Shown: one piece after another, positions 42,249 through 53,166 of the stretch
Layout of the letters: each line of letters starts with the position of its first letter
How positions within the stretch are numbered: position 1 is the first letter of the stretch
Origin: Diatrype stigma
Lineage: Eukaryota; Ascomycota; Sordariomycetes; Xylariales; Diatrypaceae
Assembly (NCBI GenBank): GCA_022225965.2
Contig: JAKJXP020000173.1
Location: 1-55,788 of the forward strand
Direction of reading: 5' to 3'
Length of the DNA stretch: 55,788 nt
Program-made: the position numbers and the translations under genes
Notes under the pieces: generated by a model
Database searches by the model: none
What the model saw: only the letters and a program-made list of their open reading frames with translations
Told to the model about the DNA's origin: nothing

Positions 42249-43443
42249 CCATGGTGTAGCTAGATAGGCATAAGGCTTGTCGTGAATATTAAGTGATGCA
42301 TGCCTAGTTCATGATCTACTGATATTGGCAAGACGTCAGCCCAGCCTTCTTGAAGGCCCCTGATTACTTGTACAATTGCTGATCGATCTATATAGTGGCA
42401 ATGTAACGCTTGCCTCGCAACTCTCTGCCTCAAGTCCCCAAGATGTCTTCTTTTTTAATGGTTTTAAGTTAAGCGAGCGACTATCGCTCTAAGGTCAATC
42501 TTACTACGAAATACAGCTTGTCCTGAGAATAAAGGTAGTGATAAGCCCCAAGCTCCTTGGTCAGTTTGATTATCAACGATTCTGATTATCATTTCTTCGT
42601 ATCATGATCATATAGGTACATGTGCTGACTAGAGACTACAGGGTAACCGTCTGAGTAGATGCTGATGATCCAGGACGTAGCTCATGCCTTCCTTCAAACA
42701 CCTGAGGATGCCTTATTCGGAAAAGGATATCCGTCTGCATTCTTGTCAAAACCATGGAAATATGTGAGAATGTTGATAGTATATGCCCCCATCGCCGATA
42801 CCGTTTGGATACATTGGTATATCCCGGATATACCATGGATTGCGTTATGAGAAAACGGCAAGGCACAACAGTTCGCCTTACGATGGAGAGTTCCGCGCAC
42901 ATCACTCTATGGTAGGCCCCAGGCAACCTCCGGGCCTAGGTGCAAGCTAAATGCTGACAAGGCTTCACACCGAAAGTATCGGCCGTATAATTTGCCCCTG
43001 GAGGCCTGCTGGCAGGTCGGACATGACGCTCCCATGTCCACATTCAGGCTCTTGGACCCTGCTATGCGCAATTGCCAGCAGCATCCTACCAGAAATTGTT
43101 GCATACCCGATGAGTAATTCGGAGAATTATTGGCATGTAGGGAACAGGGCTACATAAACTAGAAAAGGGTTGAGCTGACGATACTTGCCGACACCCACAA
43201 GATCTCGGATCAGCAGCGCTATAAATCCACGATATGCAGTCCCACACAGCTGCCTAGATATGCTCCCCTTGCTTCCCTGAATCAGCACTGCCCTACGGCT
43301 CTTATAACAAACATCAGACACTAAGACCCTGCATATGCGTCTGTTCCAGGCAAAGGAGAACAGGCAGCACTGGGCAGTGCAGGAATGACATATGTGATAC
43401 TCGACAAGCAATCTACATCGAAGAAATGAACAGGTTTCAAAGG
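42249..43443. other. Intergenic, nothing recognised
   Basis: About 1.2 kb. Short frames are not supported. A TGTTCTCAAGTGAGAACC-like inverted repeat at 43458-43474 lies near the next promoter. Confidence 0.5.
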
Positions 43444-43450
43444 TATAAAT
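43444..43450 (+). promoter_or_regulatory. TATA box of the AAA ATPase gene
   Basis: TATAAAT 203 bp before ATG 43647, implying a 5' leader of about 170 bases. An inverted repeat follows directly downstream. Confidence 0.55.
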
Positions 43451-43646
43451 ACAGGCTTGTTCTCAAGTGAGAACCATAGCCTGCTTGTCTGAACAGTTCC
43501 AATTCTAAAACATAGCGACTACTTGCTTTGAGAGCTCGCCTTGACCTGAACCTGCAATATCTCATTCATCTCACTTGTCTCATAGATCATCTAACGACTC
43601 ATTGGAAACCCCAATAGCCCCTCCCTAGCAAGACACTTTCAGCACA

Positions 43647-45353
43647 ATGGCTGCCAATATGAAGAGAGAGCAGGGCCGGAACCCCGCCGCCGCCGCCGGG
43701 GGCTATTTCGCGGCTGATTTCAAAGAGTATACTTCGAGCAAAGTCATGTGTCAGGAGTACGTGCTCACCCAGGGCCTGAAGCAGCGGTACCCGGATTACC
43801 ATGTCACGCATATGGACGGGGACAGCTGCGACTTAAGCGGCTTCGCGGCCGCTGGGTTCGCGGAGTGCGAGCTCGATAACCAGGACGACAGCTTCGTAGC
43901 CCTGACATCCTTTTACATGAATCCCTTCCGCCTGGACCGTGCCACCAACCCTGGCAACTTCTCCCTGAAGCCCTACTTCGCCAAGTATCGATACGAATGG
44001 CAGGGCACCGAGTTCCTCTACTATGTCACGTGTATCACCAATGGTCGTGGCCACATGGAGAACTATTATTTCCTCCTTACCCCCCGCGGAGGGAGCCCAG
44101 AACCGGGCCAGAGCCAGGAACTCACCAAGAACCAGCTGCCGGCTATCACGGAAGCCCTGCTGAAGACCGCCGGCATATGGTCCAACGAGCTGCACAACGA
44201 AGTCCTCGTGTTTGACATGGCGTACTGGAAGAAGAGCCCAGAGCTGTGGAAGAGCACCGAGTCGGCGACGTGGGACGACGTCATACTGAACCCGGAGACG
44301 AAGAACGGGATCATCGAGGACATCGAGGGCTTCTTCGCCTCGCAGGAGCTGTACAAGGAGTTCGGGGTGCCGTGGAAGCGCGGGGTGATCCTGCACGGGC
44401 TCCCCGGCAACGGCAAGACGATCAGCATCAAGGCGCTGATGTCGCGGCTGCGGAACCGCGCGCCCGAGGCGGGCGGGCCCGTGCCGAGCCTGTACGTCAA
44501 GAGCCTGGAGGACCAGTGCTCGGGCCCGCAGTACTCGATCAAGAAGATCTTCGACCGGGCGCGGCGGACGGCGCCGTGCCTGCTGATCTTCGAGGACCTG
44601 GACTCGCTCATCACCGACAAGACGCGGTCGTACTTCCTCAACGAGGTCGACGGCCTCGAGAGCAACGACGGCATCCTCATGGTCGGGTCGACCAACCACC
44701 TCGACCGCCTCGACCCGGCCATCCGCGACCGCCCCAGCCGCTTCGACCGCAAGTACTTCTACCGCCTGCCGGCCCGCGCCGAGCGCGCCGCCTACGTCCG
44801 CTACTGGAAGGCCAAGGTCGACCGCAACCCGCGCGTGGCGTTCCCCGACGCCGCCTGCGACTTCGTCGCCGACATCACCGACGGCTTCAGCTTCGCCTAC
44901 CTGAAGGAGCTGTTCGTCGCCGTGCTCCTGACCATCGCGCGGGGCGGCAAGGGCGATGAGCCCCTCCCTTCCTCCTCCGAAGCTGAGACGCCGGAGAGCG
45001 CCGTGGTCGTGTCGTCGGACGATGACGACGATGACGAGGAGGAAGACAAAGATAAGAAGAAGGCCAAAGCGAAAGCGAAGGCGGAGAAGAAGAAACAGAA
45101 GGCGGAAGAGCTCAAGAAGAAGCTCGAGGCGGCCCGCGTGCGCCGCGAGGCCCTCGCCAAGGTCGAGGTTCCGGAGGACCTGCGGGACAGCGTCCTGGTC
45201 AAGGTCGTCCGCCAGCAGATGTACACGCTTCTGCGGGAGATGGACAACAATGAGGTCGGGACCAAGGAGGAGAACAAAGGCGGCAAGGAGGTATTATTTC
45301 CCGACAGGATAATATTTCACGGAGACGAGGTTAGATCGTGTGAGGCTTGCTAA
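43647..45353 (+). CDS. AAA+ ATPase, fungal BCS1-like/26S-like class
   Basis: Single exon, 568 residues. The N-terminal domain (about 20-200) is fungus-type and not clearly assignable. The AAA+ module has Walker A GLPGNGKT (251-258), Walker B CLLIFEDLDSL (311-321), sensor-1 GSTNH (347-351) and arginine fingers in RDRPSRFDR (360-368). After the small alpha-helical lid comes an insert of acidic residues (DDDDDDEEED, about 470) followed by a long Lys/Ala/Glu coiled-coil-like helix (about 480-515), then a short C-terminal helical part. No membrane span or mitochondrial presequence is obvious, so it differs from true Bcs1. Such ATPases are numerous in filamentous ascomycetes, often with unknown clients. 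GC-rich core with no introns. Confidence 0.85.
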   Translation: MAANMKREQGRNPAAAAGGYFAADFKEYTSSKVMCQEYVLTQGLKQRYPDYHVTHMDGDSCDLSGFAAAGFAECELDNQDDSFVALTSFYMNPFRLDRATNPGNFSLKPYFAKYRYEWQGTEFLYYVTCITNGRGHMENYYFLLTPRGGSPEPGQSQELTKNQLPAITEALLKTAGIWSNELHNEVLVFDMAYWKKSPELWKSTESATWDDVILNPETKNGIIEDIEGFFASQELYKEFGVPWKRGVILHGLPGNGKTISIKALMSRLRNRAPEAGGPVPSLYVKSLEDQCSGPQYSIKKIFDRARRTAPCLLIFEDLDSLITDKTRSYFLNEVDGLESNDGILMVGSTNHLDRLDPAIRDRPSRFDRKYFYRLPARAERAAYVRYWKAKVDRNPRVAFPDAACDFVADITDGFSFAYLKELFVAVLLTIARGGKGDEPLPSSSEAETPESAVVVSSDDDDDDEEEDKDKKKAKAKAKAEKKKQKAEELKKKLEAARVRREALAKVEVPEDLRDSVLVKVVRQQMYTLLREMDNNEVGTKEENKGGKEVLFPDRIIFHGDEVRSCEAC

Positions 45354-46049
45354 TGACAGGTCTTGCTATAGTGAGCCATGGAGAACTATGGCGCTTCTTT
45401 ACAAGGTTATCACCAACTAAAGGCGATGTAAAAATGGACGCACTGGTACGCGGGGTGGGTGTGATATGGTTCGAAGTGAAGGTGGCAGCACTGCCGTCAG
45501 AACCGGGCCAACGATATGTAACGATAATAATGAACAAGGGGACAGACGTTCACTCGACTGAGATATTGGAGTGATAGAAAGAATTCTAAATGGAGAACTT
45601 GTAACTACGAGCTACTTGCAAATAAGACGATGCACGCCTAAGCCACTCCCCAATAGGAGAAAACCAGGTTTCAAGTGGACTATTTCGGATTTGATTTGGC
45701 CACCGCTGTTACCTGGTTGTAGATAGCTAATCACTGCTGTTGGTTTTATCACCACGGACAGAATGAGGTTGATTACTTCTCTCTGGGGGTGTGAAAGACG
45801 ACCTTTGTGTAATCGTCCCGGCATCGGCGCCTGTGCTTCACAATCCCCCTTTGTTGTCTACATGTTTCGCACAGAACAATGTCTTTGTCTGTAAAAAGGG
45901 CTGATTGATGGTGTTTCGGCCCTAACATAATACCATATCACTAACCAGCCTATAAATGCCGCATCTTACCTACGTTAGAGGTGCACGACCCCCAAAGGGT
46001 ACGCCACCAGGAACACGGTGTCATAAAGCAGGGCTTGAAGTTGGTAAAT
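45354..46049. other. Intergenic, nothing recognised
   Basis: 696 bp with no supported gene. In-frame codons before 46050 continue back to 45981 but without an ATG. Confidence 0.6.
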
Positions 46050-46380
46050 ATGGTTTCGAAAGATAGAAGGAGAAGCACTGCTGCTGCTGCTGCTACTGAA
46101 AGTGCCCCGACGAAGTCTAACAACGCACTGAAGGCCGCCATGGCAAAGGCAAACAAGAAGAAGAAGCAATCGCGGTCGAGGTACGTCGACAAGCGGATGG
46201 ACCAAGAGGACGAGCTGTTCGACTTCTCCAAGCTCGACCTCGGGAGATCCAATGCCGGCGCCGGCGCATCATTATTGTCATCAACAGCAGCAACTGCTGC
46301 TGCAGCTGACGATGGTGAGGATAGAGAAGGCGTGTGGAATTTCTGGAACGGTGAGCAAACCTTGGACGAGGAGGACGAGG

Positions 46381-46428
<48 letters not shown>

Positions 46429-46577
46429 CCGAGGGTGTCTACTGGGACACCCCAATCTCGGACAAAGACCAGAAATTGGTCGATATTATGATCTTGTACG
46501 ACACCGACCCGGAGGCTGCCCGGGAAGCGGCATTGCGTTCAGGGCTGTACTTTCGTAACTTTTTAAATGGAACTTGA
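46050..46577 (+). CDS. Hypothetical small basic/acidic protein with Q14 tract
   Basis: Single exon, 175 residues from ATG 46050. No family recognised. It has a Lys/Arg-rich N-terminal half with a KKKKQSRSRYVDKR nuclear-localisation-like patch, an Ala-rich segment, an acidic stretch (DEEDEDE) and 14 consecutive CAG codons (46386-46427). The tail (YWDTPISDKDQKLVDIMILY, DPEAAREAAL) looks like a short conserved helix region. An upstream exon cannot be excluded. The pure CAG tract is likely length-polymorphic. Confidence 0.55.
46386..46427. repeat. (CAG)14 coding microsatellite
   Basis: Fourteen uninterrupted CAG codons encoding polyglutamine in the 46050-46577 protein. Confidence 0.95.
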
Positions 46578-46990
46578 CCACCTATATAACTTACCGGTAG
46601 GTAATGATCAGGCTCGAACTTTGGACTACCTAGTTCAACTTTCGTATAGGTAATTTTTAGGATATGAACTACTTTCAGAGAAATCGGTCACTTTCAAGCG
46701 CATGCAAGTGAAGTAGAGATATCAGTCAAGCGTGATCAAGTGCAATTTCCGTCATCGCCGTATTCGCTTTTGGTGAAGAGCAAAAAGGAAACCAACCGAC
46801 GATACTTACCGACCTGTGAAAATAGGGGCGAACATGGCTTATATAATCACGATTCTTGCTACCGAGATAAACGCTAATCGAATCCAGTCTAGTTAAGTCC
46901 GGCCACTGCCCGCGATTACATCTGCCCCTTGTCCGAGGGAGGCGTAGCTAGCACCGGGCTAATAGGAGAGAATAAATCGAAATGAAGCAG
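46578..46990. other. Intergenic 5' of tRNA-Asn
   Basis: About 410 bp with no gene seen. Confidence 0.6.
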
Positions 46991-47085
46991 TGCCGATTGG
47001 CCCAGCGGTAAAGGCGTCCGACTGTTACTTTCTCCCAACCGAGAAGTTCATCGGAAGATCGTGAGTTCGATCCTCACATTGGCAG
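46991..47085 (+). tRNA. tRNA-Asn(GTT) with 22-nt intron
   Basis: The acceptor TGCCGAT pairs with ATTGGCA (one G-T wobble) and is followed by discriminator G. The D arm is GCC...GGC with the AGCGGTAAA loop. The anticodon stem TCCGA (47017-47021) pairs with TCGGA (47051-47055). Anticodon GTT is at 47024-47026. The intron occupies 47028-47049, one base 3' of the anticodon, the canonical nuclear tRNA position. The T arm is GTGAG-TTCGATC-CTCAC. The mature length is 73 nt. A TTTT pol III terminator follows at about 47097-47100. Confidence 0.95.
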
Positions 47086-47712
47086 AAAACTGCGTCGTTT
47101 TCTAGCTATCTTAGGTAGCTGCTTTCCTTTTTTGTTTCTTTTTCCTTTGTTTCAATTAGGCTCTGCTGTGCAGATATTCTTTACTTCCAGGTTGTTTCCT
47201 GACTGTTATGTTTGGTTGGCCGCAATGCGGGGTGCGGGAAACGGGAAACGGGAAACGGGAGACGGGAGGCGGGAAGGTTATTCTTTTCTAGTGGGGCAGC
47301 GCAAAGCCGATACAGATTCTTCCAAGCCAACACAAATGGAAGCTTGCTACATATGCTATATATCGCAGCTTTTATTCAAAACGCTAGGTGGGTTCTTATG
47401 CGACTTGTTCATTATCTTCATGAATTAATCACGTATCGGTAGTTACTTCATACACTATCGATGTTGCCTATGGAAACCAAGCTATGTAAAGGAAGAAGAA
47501 CGTGATTAGGAATCAGGAATTCATTACATCATATCTAACGCGCATCTGACTACGGACTTCGTAATGCAGGAGGTATCCATGAACGCCAACACTCAAGCCA
47601 AGCAACCCACCAGCCAGCCAGCCAGCTGACCGTGCCAACCCTGTCTGGAGGGGGGAGGGGGACAAGTGGTTCTTGCCCCTCCATCAGTCTCTATCGCGAA
47701 CTTCAATCAATC
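47086..47712. other. Intergenic with GGGAAAC repeats
   Basis: Contains a short GGGAAAC/GGGAGAC heptamer-like array at 47236-47275. Otherwise nothing recognised. Confidence 0.6.
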
Positions 47713-48627
47713 TTAATATCCATGATGTCCGTGGTGATGGTGATGGTGGTGACCTCCATGCCCATGTCCATGCCCATGCCCATGCCCATGCCCATGGCCG
47801 CCATGATGACTGCTCCCACCATCATAATACCCATAACCGTCGCCCCCTCCACCCTGGTGATGGCCGCCACCACCACCACTTCCACCAGCACCACTGATCA
47901 AGCCCCCGACACGGCCTAGCAGCCCCCCACTACCACTACCGCCGCCGCCGCCGCCGCCATAACTGCCGTGATGTCCATGGTGCTGCTGGTGGTGGTGTCC
48001 GTGGTGCTGTTGATGTCCTCCGTACTGCTGTCCATACTGCTGATGCTGCTCATGCTTCCCATGCTTCCGCTTCTCCATCTTCCCCTCCAGCGCATTCGCC
48101 GCCAACGCCCCCACCGCGCCCCCAATGACCGTGCCCAGCTTCCCCCGCCCGAGCTTGTGTCCCAGGAACCCGCCCGCCCCGCCGCCGAGCAGCGTCGCGC
48201 CCAGGCCCCTCTCCCCGTCCTCTCCTTCCCTCCCTCGATCCTTCGTCTTCTTCTTCCCGTCGTCATCAAACTCATCGTCGCTGGCGCTGTTGTGGTAGCG
48301 GTACGGATCTGCGGAGTGCGGCCGTGGCTGATGCTGGTGTTGGTGGTGAGCGGATCCCGGGCGCGAAGACGGGTACGGCGGCGCTTGTTGCGGTTGCTGC
48401 TGCATGGCGTAGTGGCCGATGTCTGAGTGCGCTGACCCCGGACGCGCGTATGGCGCCAGGGCGCCGGCTGCTCCTGCTGATGGGGGATGCGGCGATAGGT
48501 AGGTCTGCGAGTGCTGCTGCTGCTGCTGCGGGTACGAAGGGTAGTATCCCTGGTGTTGCTGCTGTGCGGGATGCGGCGGGTAGGCCGCACCGCCCGCGGC
48601 GTCGTTGTAGTATTCTGCTGCTGCCAT
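47713..48627 (-). CDS. Glycine-zipper, His/Gly-rich protein
   Basis: Single exon, 304 residues from ATG 48627. The N-terminus (1-110) is Pro/Gln/Tyr-rich and disordered, and a charged patch (DDEFDDDGKKKTKDRGREGE) follows. Residues 141-183 are a glycine-zipper 2TM-type segment (GATLLGGGAGGFLGHKLGRG then LGTVIGGAVGALAANALEGK) that could form a paired membrane helix hairpin. The C-terminal third is extremely His- and Gly-rich, ending in repeated GHGHGH and seven consecutive His. Fungal proteins with this layout are common but poorly studied; stress-related or metal-binding roles are guesses. The His/Gly repeats are encoded by near-identical hexamers. Confidence 0.75.
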   Translation of the reverse strand: MAAAEYYNDAAGGAAYPPHPAQQQHQGYYPSYPQQQQQHSQTYLSPHPPSAGAAGALAPYARPGSAHSDIGHYAMQQQPQQAPPYPSSRPGSAHHQHQHQPRPHSADPYRYHNSASDDEFDDDGKKKTKDRGREGEDGERGLGATLLGGGAGGFLGHKLGRGKLGTVIGGAVGALAANALEGKMEKRKHGKHEQHQQYGQQYGGHQQHHGHHHQQHHGHHGSYGGGGGGGSGSGGLLGRVGGLISGAGGSGGGGGHHQGGGGDGYGYYDGGSSHHGGHGHGHGHGHGHGHGGHHHHHHHGHHGY

Positions 48628-50171
48628 TGTGCGTGTGTGTGTGATCAGATTGGACCAGATCGTGATCGTGGATCACGGTACGGATTCGATGCCTGCCAGG
48701 TACCTAGTATTTCTTTCTTTGTTGCGCTTTGGCTCTCACCAACCACGAGGGATGTCGAGGGTTCGTAGGCGCTTTAGGTAAGTGGGTGGATGGATTGATA
48801 AATAGTTAGGGGATGTTTCTATTGAATCGGCAAGAGGTGGTGGCAGTAGTAGTATTTCGGAGTGGTAGGAGGGGAAGAGCTTTATAGTAATACCTAGTAA
48901 GCAGAGGTGGCTGTCGGAGTAAGTGAAGGCCAGATCGACGCGTGACGATGTGTAGTGCTCAAGGCTGAGTGAGTATGTTTTAACTGAATAGGTACCTACT
49001 GCCTAGGTAGCTAATACTGGTTGGGGTAGAACAGTGAATGGCACTCGAGATCGCTTGTGCAGGAAATACCTTTCTGCTTTATAATCGAGGATCAGGAAGG
49101 AGGCAAGAATGAGGAATTGGCTGGATAGGATACCCGAACGGTTGATTATATACAAGTATACAAGTAAAAAGAGTCATAAGCTACGTAGACCACCAGGGAA
49201 CCATTCGTTGTATACCTACTACCTACCTACCTACCTACTAAGTACCTACCTACGCAAATAGTTCTATCAAAAATCCCTGCCCGTCAGCTGCGCATTCAAT
49301 GTTACCTGCTCAGCCTCGATCTTCGCCATCCTCGGCGTCGCTGTGAAGGTGCCTACTAGACTAATACTTTGTACCTGGTAGTACCGAGACTGCCTATAGC
49401 GACCAGGATGGTGTTCCCCCGCCTCCCGCCCCGGATAGCGATGACTCCGATGACGCAGTGAGGTTTGTCTCGCTTCACAATTACTACCAACATGACTTTG
49501 CATAGTGGATAGGTAGCCAGGCAAGTGACCATAGAATAAGTGATAAAGTGCTTACCTACCTGGTACCTACCTGGTACCCACCTGGTACCCACCTATTAGA
49601 TCAGTGGTTGCGTTGCAACGGGACCGGGGCTGTCTGGGGTTCTATAGCAGCAATAACTTTATCAGGGAGCGGACTTCTCTCGTTCTCTTCTTCCGTTTCT
49701 TCCAGTGTGCAAGGAGTGTGGCGGAGTGCCGCGCCGCCCCCTCTATAGGTAGGTAGGTACTACCTATAGTAGCCAGTTAACTAAGAATCAAGCCTTACCT
49801 CCTACACCCGTCCTCCCCTCACCTCCGGCAGGCTTTCCTCAGCCCCTGCGCCTCATTCCGGGCCTCCGACCTATCAGGTAAGTAGGCAAGAATCGCGGCA
49901 AACAGGTGGATACCTTTGCGATGGGTCGGCACAGGTACTCGGCGGACTTATCGGCGCTGAGTTCTCGTCACCGAGCAAAGGCTTACCGGATCTGTCCTCC
50001 TTCCGACGGTTTAATTGATTGCCTAAGTTCATGATTTACCTATGTGCGAACTAATCTACTGACTGACTGTAGCCACATACTTACCTGGTGTCCTCGACCT
50101 CGTTTTCGTCTGTTTGTTTATTTGTCCAGCCGATTGAAAATGCTCCTGCTCCGCCCCGGTTTAAAACTTAA
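48628..50171. other. Intergenic rich in CCTACC/GGTAGG repeats
   Basis: About 1.5 kb without a recognised gene. Many TACCTACC and TGGTACCTACCTGGTACC repeats occur at 49215-49255 and 49550-49600. Confidence 0.55.
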
Positions 50172-50511
50172 GGGGGTATTCTCGATCAAAAGCAGAACGA
50201 TGCTTTTGCTTATGGCTCGTATTGAAGAACTTGCATAATTCGTATCCGTAGGGCTTGTATTTTTCATATTTCGAAATACATTCAGCATGTACGGGCCTTT
50301 TTGAAGATTTGCTGAATCTTATCGACGATGCACCCAATGGATAAGCTTGACGGCTTCAAAAACTTCTGGGGCAACGTTCCGCCCGAATAGCTGCTTGTGG
50401 CAGCGGTTTGTGGGTCGACGACCGTCGGACGATACTCGATGTACCCTCCAGGGCTTTTCCAGGGGTGCAAAGTCATTAATCGTTTTTCTGCTTTTGATCG
50501 AGAACACCCCC
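50172..50511. mobile_element. PIF/Harbinger-like MITE (TAA target site)
   Basis: The left end 50172-50201 and right end 50479-50511 are inverted repeats: GGGGGTATTCTCGATCAAAA on the left against GGGGGTGTTCTCGATCAAAA on the right, continuing GCAGAA...CGAT with a 3-nt insertion on the right. Over 30 bp there is one mismatch and one indel. The element is flanked on both sides by TAA (50169-50171 and 50512-50514), the 3-bp TWA duplication of PIF/Harbinger transposons. At 340 bp it is non-autonomous. Two overlapping 60-codon minus-strand frames inside have no recognisable transposase motif. Confidence 0.8.
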
Positions 50512-51390
50512 TAAATACTTAGGTAATTCCGTCCATCTAATGGTCCCTCCCGTCCGTCCGTCCACTGGTAGCCCGCCTAGTGAAGGTCTTGACTGGCCGA
50601 CTCCAAGCATCATCCCGGGCCAAACCGCCAGCCAGTTAGGTACATGCAGTCAGTCAAGTCATAGACGCGTATACCGTCGCGGTCCCGTATCGAACCCTTT
50701 GTAATAGGGAAGATGGTAATGAAAAGGTAGTAGAATCTGAATATCAAGAAAGCGAAAAGATAACCAGTGTTATGCACGTGATTCTTATGCACGATGTCCA
50801 CTGTTTGGTGACTACTTCGTACGTATTCCTCATGTGCCTTGCGTAAGAAGATGAACAAGATCGCGAGTCATAGCGGTAATTACACATATTCCACCAACTC
50901 TAGGTAGGAAGGTCAGGTTAGGTCAAGTAGATAGTCTTGTAGTCTTTTTCTTCGAGTGTTCTTCAAGCAGTTCTTATTTCTTGTTCAACCAACACCGGGC
51001 CAATGTCTTCCCAGCCAGCCCAAAAGTTCACTAACACTATATACGTGTGGGCGAGCCCCCCTTCCAAGATAGTCAGATAGATGGATATTTGCTCTAGCCT
51101 TGCCTTGCCTTGCCTTACCTTACCTTGCCTTCCCAGAATCTTTGCCCGCTTGCTTTACACATTCATCATCGTCATGAATAACCTTAGGTAGTGTAGCCTG
51201 TAAATGCAATATTCATCCCGCCTCTAAACACCAAGACGCCCGTATCATTCGTTTCCCTACCGCCAAAAAAAAGTAATACATGCTCGCAAATGCATCGCGG
51301 CGTAGTTCGTACGTGAACAAAGCCGCCCCCTTCAAACTCATGCCAGTCGTTGTCATAGGTATAGGGGGCTATATACACGAAAGAAGTGTG
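50512..51390. other. Intergenic, simple repeats only
   Basis: A CCTTG/CCTTA pentamer array lies at 51099-51130. No gene recognised. Confidence 0.6.
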
Positions 51391-51474
51391 CGAGTGTAGC
51401 GGCCAAACGCCAGCAGACTGCTGCAACTGTTCCTTGGCGGTGTACTGTCTGCTGACCTTTGGCCGCTACCTTCG
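51391..51474. mobile_element. Short hairpin element related to the 22793 MITE
   Basis: The 28-bp ends 51391-51418 and 51447-51474 are inverted repeats matching at 24 of 28 positions around a 28-bp loop. The outer 17 bases of the right end (CGAAGGTAGCGGCCAAA) differ at one position from the ends of the 22793-23055 element. TA follows the right end; the left flank is not TA. It is probably a deleted, decayed copy or solo-end palindrome of the same family. Confidence 0.6.
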
Positions 51475-51555
51475 TAGAAGAGGGGGGAAAAAAAATGCAT
51501 GAAGCGAGTCGAAATTGAATCCACGTGGAGCAATGACACAGGGGAACAGAAACCG

Positions 51556-53166
51556 TCAGACTCCGATCTTGGTCCCTTCCCTCCTTCTGTCGTGGGGTGG
51601 TATTTGAATCTCCCCGTCTGAATCCGAGCTGTCATCTGCGGCCACCCGGTCTAGCATACGTTCTATGTCAGCATCCTGCAGCTTAGTTCGTGGCCGAGAA
51701 GGTCCGCTCAGACCAGCGGGGATTGAAAGCGACGGCCTGGGGGCGTTGCCGTTTGTTCTCCGCCGAGGCGTGCCTCGGACCTGGGGGGACCCATAGGGGT
51801 CTTCGACGTCCATGTCGCTAACATTGCTCGGGGACTTTTCGAATCCCACGCGTTTGGCCTGCGTTGTGCTGTTCGTCTGTGGCCGACCGTTTGGCAGCGA
51901 CCTCCTGCTGCTTTGGCTGTTCGTTTCAGTTACTGCACCCAGGCGAGATGTAGGTAAAGCCGTCCGCATGCTACTTCGGGGTTGCTGCGATGATTGGGAT
52001 GATGATGGCTGTGACATCTGTGATGAGGGAAAGGCATGCTTGAGATTAGCAGAATTCCCAGGGCTGCTCATGAACACTAGCGTCTCTAACGCCTCCTGTT
52101 CGCGCATGTTTTGGTGCGGCGAAAACAGAATTGGGTCGAGATTCGGGGTCCTCGACATGGTGTGATTATGCGTGCCAGTAAGAGGGCTCGGTTGAGCTGG
52201 TGTATGGGGTGAGGCATGAGCAGATTGTGAGGAGAGGTAGGCCGGCGCGTATCTGGCACTGGAATTGCGGCGTGGGTTGGTATATCCCGGCTGGCGAGGT
52301 TGTATAGCAGCCGGCGGAGCCAGCGTTGGTACTTGGGGCGATGTAGAGCTTCGCGGCCGGGAACCGTTCTCTCTCCAGAATGATTCATAGGTGCGACTTG
52401 GTGGTGGTGGAGGCGCCTTGGTCGACGGGCTCGTAGCAGCACTCGCATTTGGTTGCTTCCCACCGGCCACGCCTATCCTCGGACTTGCCGACGCGCCATG
52501 CCTCCCATACAAAGTACAGGTGCTCGAAGTAGGCGAAGCGGCCTGCGAGGCAAGCGATTCCACCTCGTCGATAGTGTGCCCTTGCCAGCCGTGGTTGACC
52601 TTGACCATAGCATAGGACAGCTTGGCTTTGAGCTCGGCGGATAGCTGTACGTGGGTTAGCAATCTGCAGAGACGCGTTTACGACCGACACGGCCGCGACG
52701 ATCAACCGACCTCTCCAATGCGACTACTGGTGGTAGAAGCAACGCTCACGGCACTGGTGTTTCTAGAGTGCCCCCTCCGGACAGGCGAGATGTTCGAGTT
52801 CCCCCTCATATGCTTGACCTCGCCATCAGCCATCCTTTTCCGCGATTGACCCCCATTGAACGCGCTGTCGTCGATGTCGGCCATCCTTTCCTGCGCAGCT
52901 GCCAATTTCGATAACTGCAGAAGCTGGGAATCCTGGCTGGATGCGTGGGTGTGATTCGCAACTCCGTGGCCGGCACTCGTCTCGCTGTCGCTTCCAGGCG
53001 GGGTAAAGACGCGATCGGACTCGGTCATGGCCGTAGTCGCTTGGGAATCGTTGCTGGAATCCTTTGTCGCTTGGGCCTGGCCACTAGCCGTGGTGGAGGA
53101 CTGTGTCGCGGGTATGACCTCGTTCGACAAGTCTGGCGGGTTGGAATGGATCTCGGAATGCGACAT
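51556..53166 (-). CDS. Whi5/Nrm1-type G1/S transcription repressor
   Basis: Two exons on the minus strand, 53166-52711 and 52644-51556; 514 residues. The 66-bp intron has an unusual GTCGGT donor, a GCTAAC branch site and a GTACAG acceptor, and joining it rebuilds the motif LSAELKAKLSYAMVKVNHGW (153-172), the GTB-type helix by which Whi5/Nrm1 proteins bind SBF/MBF transcription factors. The flanks are long Ser/Thr/Pro-rich disordered regions with many SP/TP sites, as expected for a CDK-regulated repressor of the G1/S switch in the nucleus. Family assignment rests on this motif and the overall composition. The last part (LQDADIERMLDRVAADDSSD) is acidic and helical. An alternative is another Whi5-domain fungal regulator. 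Confidence 0.75.

Noticed and set aside
50282..50507. Two overlapping short minus-strand frames inside the Harbinger-like MITE
   Set aside because: They have no DDE or Myb-like motif and end inside the element; a frameshifted transposase remnant is possible but cannot be shown.
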